From Purshia tridentata (Eukaryota > Streptophyta > Magnoliopsida > Rosales > Rosaceae): a stretch of 64,000 nucleotides of DNA. The DNA is taken from positions 1 through 64,000 of the forward strand of contig QANT01002263.1 in the NCBI GenBank assembly GCA_003254885.1. The letters are read 5' to 3'. Shown one piece after another: positions 60,379 to 64,000 of the stretch. A program made the position numbers and the translations under genes. The notes under the pieces are model-generated. The model was not told where the DNA came from. It did not search any database and saw nothing but the letters and a program-made list of their open reading frames with translations. Positions within the stretch are counted from its first letter, which is position 1; each line of letters starts with the position of its first letter.

Positions 60379-61504
60379 TCAAGGTGATAACGGCAATTTG
60401 ATGCCCTTGGATTCTACTAGGAAGAGGAAGACCCGGAGTAGACGTGATGGAACCAATGTCGCTGAGACTCTGGCAAAATGGAAGGAATATAACCAACTTC
60501 TCAATTCTGGCAATGAAGATGGGAAGGCACGGAAGGTTCCGGCCAAGGGGTCAAAGAAAGGTTGTATGAAAGGTAAAGGAGGGCCTGATAATTCGCGTTG
60601 TAACTACAGAGGTGTTAGGCAGAGAACATGGGGTAAGTGGGTTGCAGAAATTCGGGAGCCGAACCGGGGAAGTAGGCTCTGGTTAGGTACTTTTCCCACT
60701 GCCCTTGATGCTGCTCTTGCCTATGATGAAGCTGCAAAGGCCATGTATGGTCCCTGTGCCCGGCTTAACCTTCCAAATGTAACCAATTACTCATCTTGGA
60801 GGGAATGTTCCCAGGACACTTCTTCAGCTGCAACTCAATCAGGGTCTTCTGCAAGGTGCTCTGAATCTACTTCAACATCAAATCACTCTGAGGTTTGTGC
60901 AGATGAGGATTTCAAGGGTTCCCTTAATGTGAAAAAAGAGGATGGTGAGGGTGAATCGACAATTCATGCTTGGCCTAATTCAGTCACTGATGCCACTAAA
61001 CCTAATGGTTACACAGTGAAGGCAGAAGCAGAGGATGAACTTACTATGGACTACAATTGCAGTAATCAACCTGTCATCAAACCGGAAGCAGATGCTGAGA
61101 ATCATATTTGGCCCAGTGGAGACGAATTTGGTCGGGACTCGCAGAACTTTGCAATGGATGAGATGTTTGATGTGGATGAGATGTTTGACGTCGACGAACT
61201 TTTGGGTCCCGGGGATGGCAATTCCGTTCTCCATTCAGGGTTGGAGCAAGATTTGGGATCTGTTGCTGGTCAGCCCGGGTTCTCAGGCATGGATGCTTCT
61301 ATATGTGACAAACAATCAAATTTATCATACCAGATGCAGTATCCAGATGCCAAGCTGCTTGGGAGTCTGCACCATATGGAGCAGGTGCCTTCAGGGTTTG
61401 ACTATGGTTTTGATTTCCTGAAGCGTGAGGGCCAGGAGAATAACGGTACTACTGTAGATGACCAGGGATACCTTGATTTGGGATTACCCGATTTTCAGTT
61501 TTGA
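60365..61504 (+). CDS. DREB2A: DREB2-type AP2/ERF transcription factor
   Basis: One coding exon of 379 residues begins MGAYNQGD, homologous to the N-terminus of Arabidopsis DREB2A (MAVYDQSGDRN). A basic NLS (RKRKTRSRR, residues 19-27) and a [13 protein letters not shown] linker precede the AP2 domain (about 78-136; [19 protein letters not shown]) with Val93 and Glu98 of the DREB type at the DNA-contact positions. Beyond it is a Ser/Thr-rich stretch ([11 protein letters not shown]) that resembles the DREB2A negative regulatory domain and phosphodegron. The C-terminus is acidic and has a duplicated [16 protein letters not shown] motif. The factor binds DRE (ACCGAC) to switch on drought and heat genes. 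The duplicated motif comes from an 18-bp repeat at about 61155-61190. The 5' intron and uORF are described separately. Confidence 0.95.
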   Translation: MGAYNQGDNGNLMPLDSTRKRKTRSRRDGTNVAETLAKWKEYNQLLNSGNEDGKARKVPAKGSKKGCMKGKGGPDNSRCNYRGVRQRTWGKWVAEIREPNRGSRLWLGTFPTALDAALAYDEAAKAMYGPCARLNLPNVTNYSSWRECSQDTSSAATQSGSSARCSESTSTSNHSEVCADEDFKGSLNVKKEDGEGESTIHAWPNSVTDATKPNGYTVKAEAEDELTMDYNCSNQPVIKPEADAENHIWPSGDEFGRDSQNFAMDEMFDVDEMFDVDELLGPGDGNSVLHSGLEQDLGSVAGQPGFSGMDASICDKQSNLSYQMQYPDAKLLGSLHHMEQVPSGFDYGFDFLKREGQENNGTTVDDQGYLDLGLPDFQF

Positions 61505-63529
61505 GCAGAACTGGAGGTACAATGCAATCTGGAGATGGATCGTTGCAACTGTTCCACGGAAATGTGGAGGCTTAATTTTGTGGTTGTCCATTACTTCATT
61601 TCATGTCTTATTGGATCAGGGAGCAGAGGATGGATTCCAAGAGCATACACATAATGTAGTCTGCTATATAGCATTGTGTCTATTTGTTCTTTCTTACCAA
61701 TTTGTTTTCCTTTTGGAGCTGACCTCGTGAATGAGCTAGTTCTCTATGGGTTTTAGATTGGAGAATTTAGCAGTTTCATTTTCCCTTCTCATAGCCTTCC
61801 ATATCATGTTAAATCTGGATGGGTTCATGAACAAACTTTTTTGGTTACAGGTTCTTGTTTTTGTTCGTCTCGACAATGCTAAATGGTGGAGTATCAAATT
61901 CTTTATTGTAGATATAATAAAACATGAGTAGTGTGAAATGGAGTGACCTTCAAGGTTCACAGTATGTGTTTACAGAAATATGAATACAACAAAGTTTACT
62001 CTTATTATGTACCTTCTACCTGACTTCTGCTTTCTATTGCCTGTTTTTTCCTCTGAAGATGTCGCATCAAATGTCTGTGACATTGTTTTGCATTACTTCC
62101 AAATTGAGTTCAAATGTGCCTCGGCTAAAAAGAATTCCACATCGAGTTTTGTTTTAAAGGAAAAAAAAAAAAAAAAACCATTATCAAATTGAGTTTAAAT
62201 TAGTGTTATTTGTTATAAGCTTGCATTCTTCTACATACAAGTTAGAGTCTGGCTTCCCGTGCACTGCTCAGCAGCTACTGTAGTGGCGGGTGCAGTGGGC
62301 AAGGTGGAGGCGGTGGCCAATCCTGCATGCCTTGTTTTTGAGCCTCTCAGGTTTTGTACAGTTGTGTTTCATCAATTGATTGGGAAATCATTGGCAAAAA
62401 GGAAAAAGTTGGAATCTGACCAAATTAATACATATAATCCATAGACAAAATGTAATTTGGCTAATTAAGTTCTAATTAATTAATTAATTTCTTTTCTACC
62501 CTCTCGACATATGTATAAGAAAAAATAAGTGGTGGAGGATTTGGTGGCCTAATCCTCAATCCATACAAGAGGTTTGTCACAATTTCACACAAAGATATAG
62601 TATATTTGTAACACTTTTCTAAAGGGTTTCCAGGATGAGGCTTTTAAGGAAGAGTAGGCCCAAAATAGCAGTTATGCTTGCCCTGAACTTGGGCCGGGCC
62701 TACTAACCATCAAACAAGGGAATTACTAATGAAAACGTGGAGCTATTTCTAAAATTAAATATTTTTTCTTGTAAAGAAAGGCAATATTCAAAAATTTATT
62801 TTCCATTTGAACTGTTGAGGAGTGGAATCACAGGTCGGTTGGTATTGAAAAGTTTGGTCCATGCTTGTAGCCACTTTCATATACTTTTGAAAGAATCTTG
62901 TAGCCTTTCGGCTAAAAAAGAAAGGGAGTGAGCTACAGACATTTTTATTCTATACCAACACTAAAAATAAGTTCATTATTTTTTCAATCAGCCGCAAAAG
63001 TCCGTTAAATGCTAAACCTTAAGGAGCCTCTAGTAAAGGACTTTATCCCTAAACTTGGGTCTCGGGCCGGGCCGGGCCGGGCATAAAATACGGATGATGA
63101 TGCATTGGCATATGGATTTTGGGTAATGAGACGAAAAGGTCAAACAAGGAGACAAAAGTGGTTTGACCAAGCCCGCTTTGCACAATCGAGAAGCATAGGT
63201 TTACGTTTTTGATGATGATGGAATCAGCAAAACCCCACGAGCTTTGTTGCTGTGCAGCTCAGTGCCTCAGTGCTCTGCCACACTCACTCAGAGCATCATC
63301 AATTTCAACACCAGAAATATGGGTCCCACCCAACCACCCCCAACACATCTATCACAGCCTTTGATGCCCTCTGCCAAATCCCCAAATCACCCTCCCCAGG
63401 ATCCTCAATTTACACCCATCGCCCCTCGAGTTTTTACCGCGAGTGTCCCAACGACCTCATGCAAAAAAAAGCACGAATTTCGAGGATTTCGTTTCAGACG
63501 GACCCTCTATAGAATTCTTCGCTCTACTG

Positions 63530-63570
<41 letters not shown>

Positions 63571-64000
63571 AGTATGCTCACTCCAATGCCCACTATGCTT
63601 CTCCATAGCTAGCCTTTTATAGCTCACTTTCCCGGTCAACAATATTATGGCCGGAATCTGAGCTCCGATCATCTAACCCTTCAGAGTTTGGACCACCATT
63701 TGAGACCCTGAAGCGAATTTGCTTCAAGTATGTTCTCTCATTCATTTAATCGGAGATTCTTTCGAAAACAATTTATGGCTGTTGTTGTATCTTTCTTGTT
63801 TTTTCTTTTATTCTCACTTACTCACCAATTTACATGATGACCAAATTGGGTTTGCTTGGTTTAATCTTAAATTTTATTATTTTAGTGTTTTCCTTTTTCT
63901 GGAGATTTTGACATTTTAACGTTGTTTTTGAGATTGATATTTTTTTGTTTTAAACTTTTTGCTTTTTTGGGCTTATTTGGTGCTTTCGGTACGGCATGCA
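61505..64000. other. DREB2 3' UTR, intergenic DNA and possible start of another gene
   Basis: The DREB2 3' UTR is followed by AT-rich DNA with an A run at 62161-62178 and a GGGCC-repeat patch at about 63066. No exon was found in the middle. Confidence 0.5.
63250..63727 (+). other. Possible 5' leader of a gene beyond the right edge
   Basis: Composition becomes GC-richer and pyrimidine-rich, with a (CT)18 run (63533-63568) typical of plant promoters and 5' leaders, and a GTATGT donor-like site at 63728. A 122-residue open frame at 63244 is low-complexity and unlikely to be coding. This could be a first, non-coding exon. The evidence is weak. Confidence 0.3.

Noticed and set aside
63244-63612. 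122-residue open frame near the right edge
   Set aside because: Low-complexity and running into the (CT)18 repeat; more likely a leader than a protein.

Overview
The window is nuclear DNA from a flowering plant, almost certainly a eudicot. Genes are intron-rich with GT-AG introns, the intergenic DNA is AT-rich and carries foldback MITEs, and the proteins belong to plant-only families (RETICULATA-related, ERD15, DREB2, BADC, CHX). Gene content and sequence fit Rosaceae, perhaps Prunus, but that genus-level guess is an inference. No bacterial, phage or CRISPR feature is present, and I saw no intact retroelement.

Layout, left to right. 0-10 kb: a short Sel1-repeat protein (+), the lipid-anchored Ca2+-dependent nuclease CAN (-), a small heavy-metal (HMA) protein (+) and ERD15 (-). 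10-14 kb: a CHX cation/H+ antiporter (+) and a decayed RNase H-like fragment. 14-26 kb: three minus-strand genes, namely a plastid RETICULATA-related protein, the biotin-less ACCase subunit BADC1, and an unrecognised 498-residue protein. 27-38 kb: a PRA1 membrane protein (+), the probably inactive LRR receptor kinase IMK2 (+) and sorting nexin 2 (-). 41-43 kb: a laccase (+) with a likely miR408 site. 44-56 kb: a tandem array of three CHX antiporters (-), with a decayed extra copy of a CHX first exon and promoter. 59-61.5 kb: a DREB2-type AP2/ERF factor (+). Beyond that is intergenic DNA and possibly the 5' leader of a gene that continues past the right edge.

From memory of the Arabidopsis gene order, DREB2 - laccase - PRA1 - RETICULATA-related - CAN is the order at At2g40340-At2g40410, and BADC1, PRA1 and IMK3 lie together around At3g56100-At3g56170. 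The window is therefore an old collinear block into which the CHX genes and others have been added or kept. The genes do not form one pathway. They include plastid functions (BADC1, RETICULATA-related), membrane traffic (PRA1, SNX2), stress regulation (ERD15, DREB2), wall chemistry (laccase) and ion transport (CHX).

Exon boundaries were read by eye from splice signals, reading phase and family conservation. For every multi-exon gene the summed exons give one open frame. I did not find a convincing new biological system. The most useful leads are the CHX array (a changed ion-site residue, shared promoter blocks, a pseudo-exon), an overlapping uORF across the 5'-UTR intron of DREB2, the unrecognised 498-aa gene, a Tat-like lumen signal in the RETICULATA-related protein, and two assembly joins that create false direct repeats.
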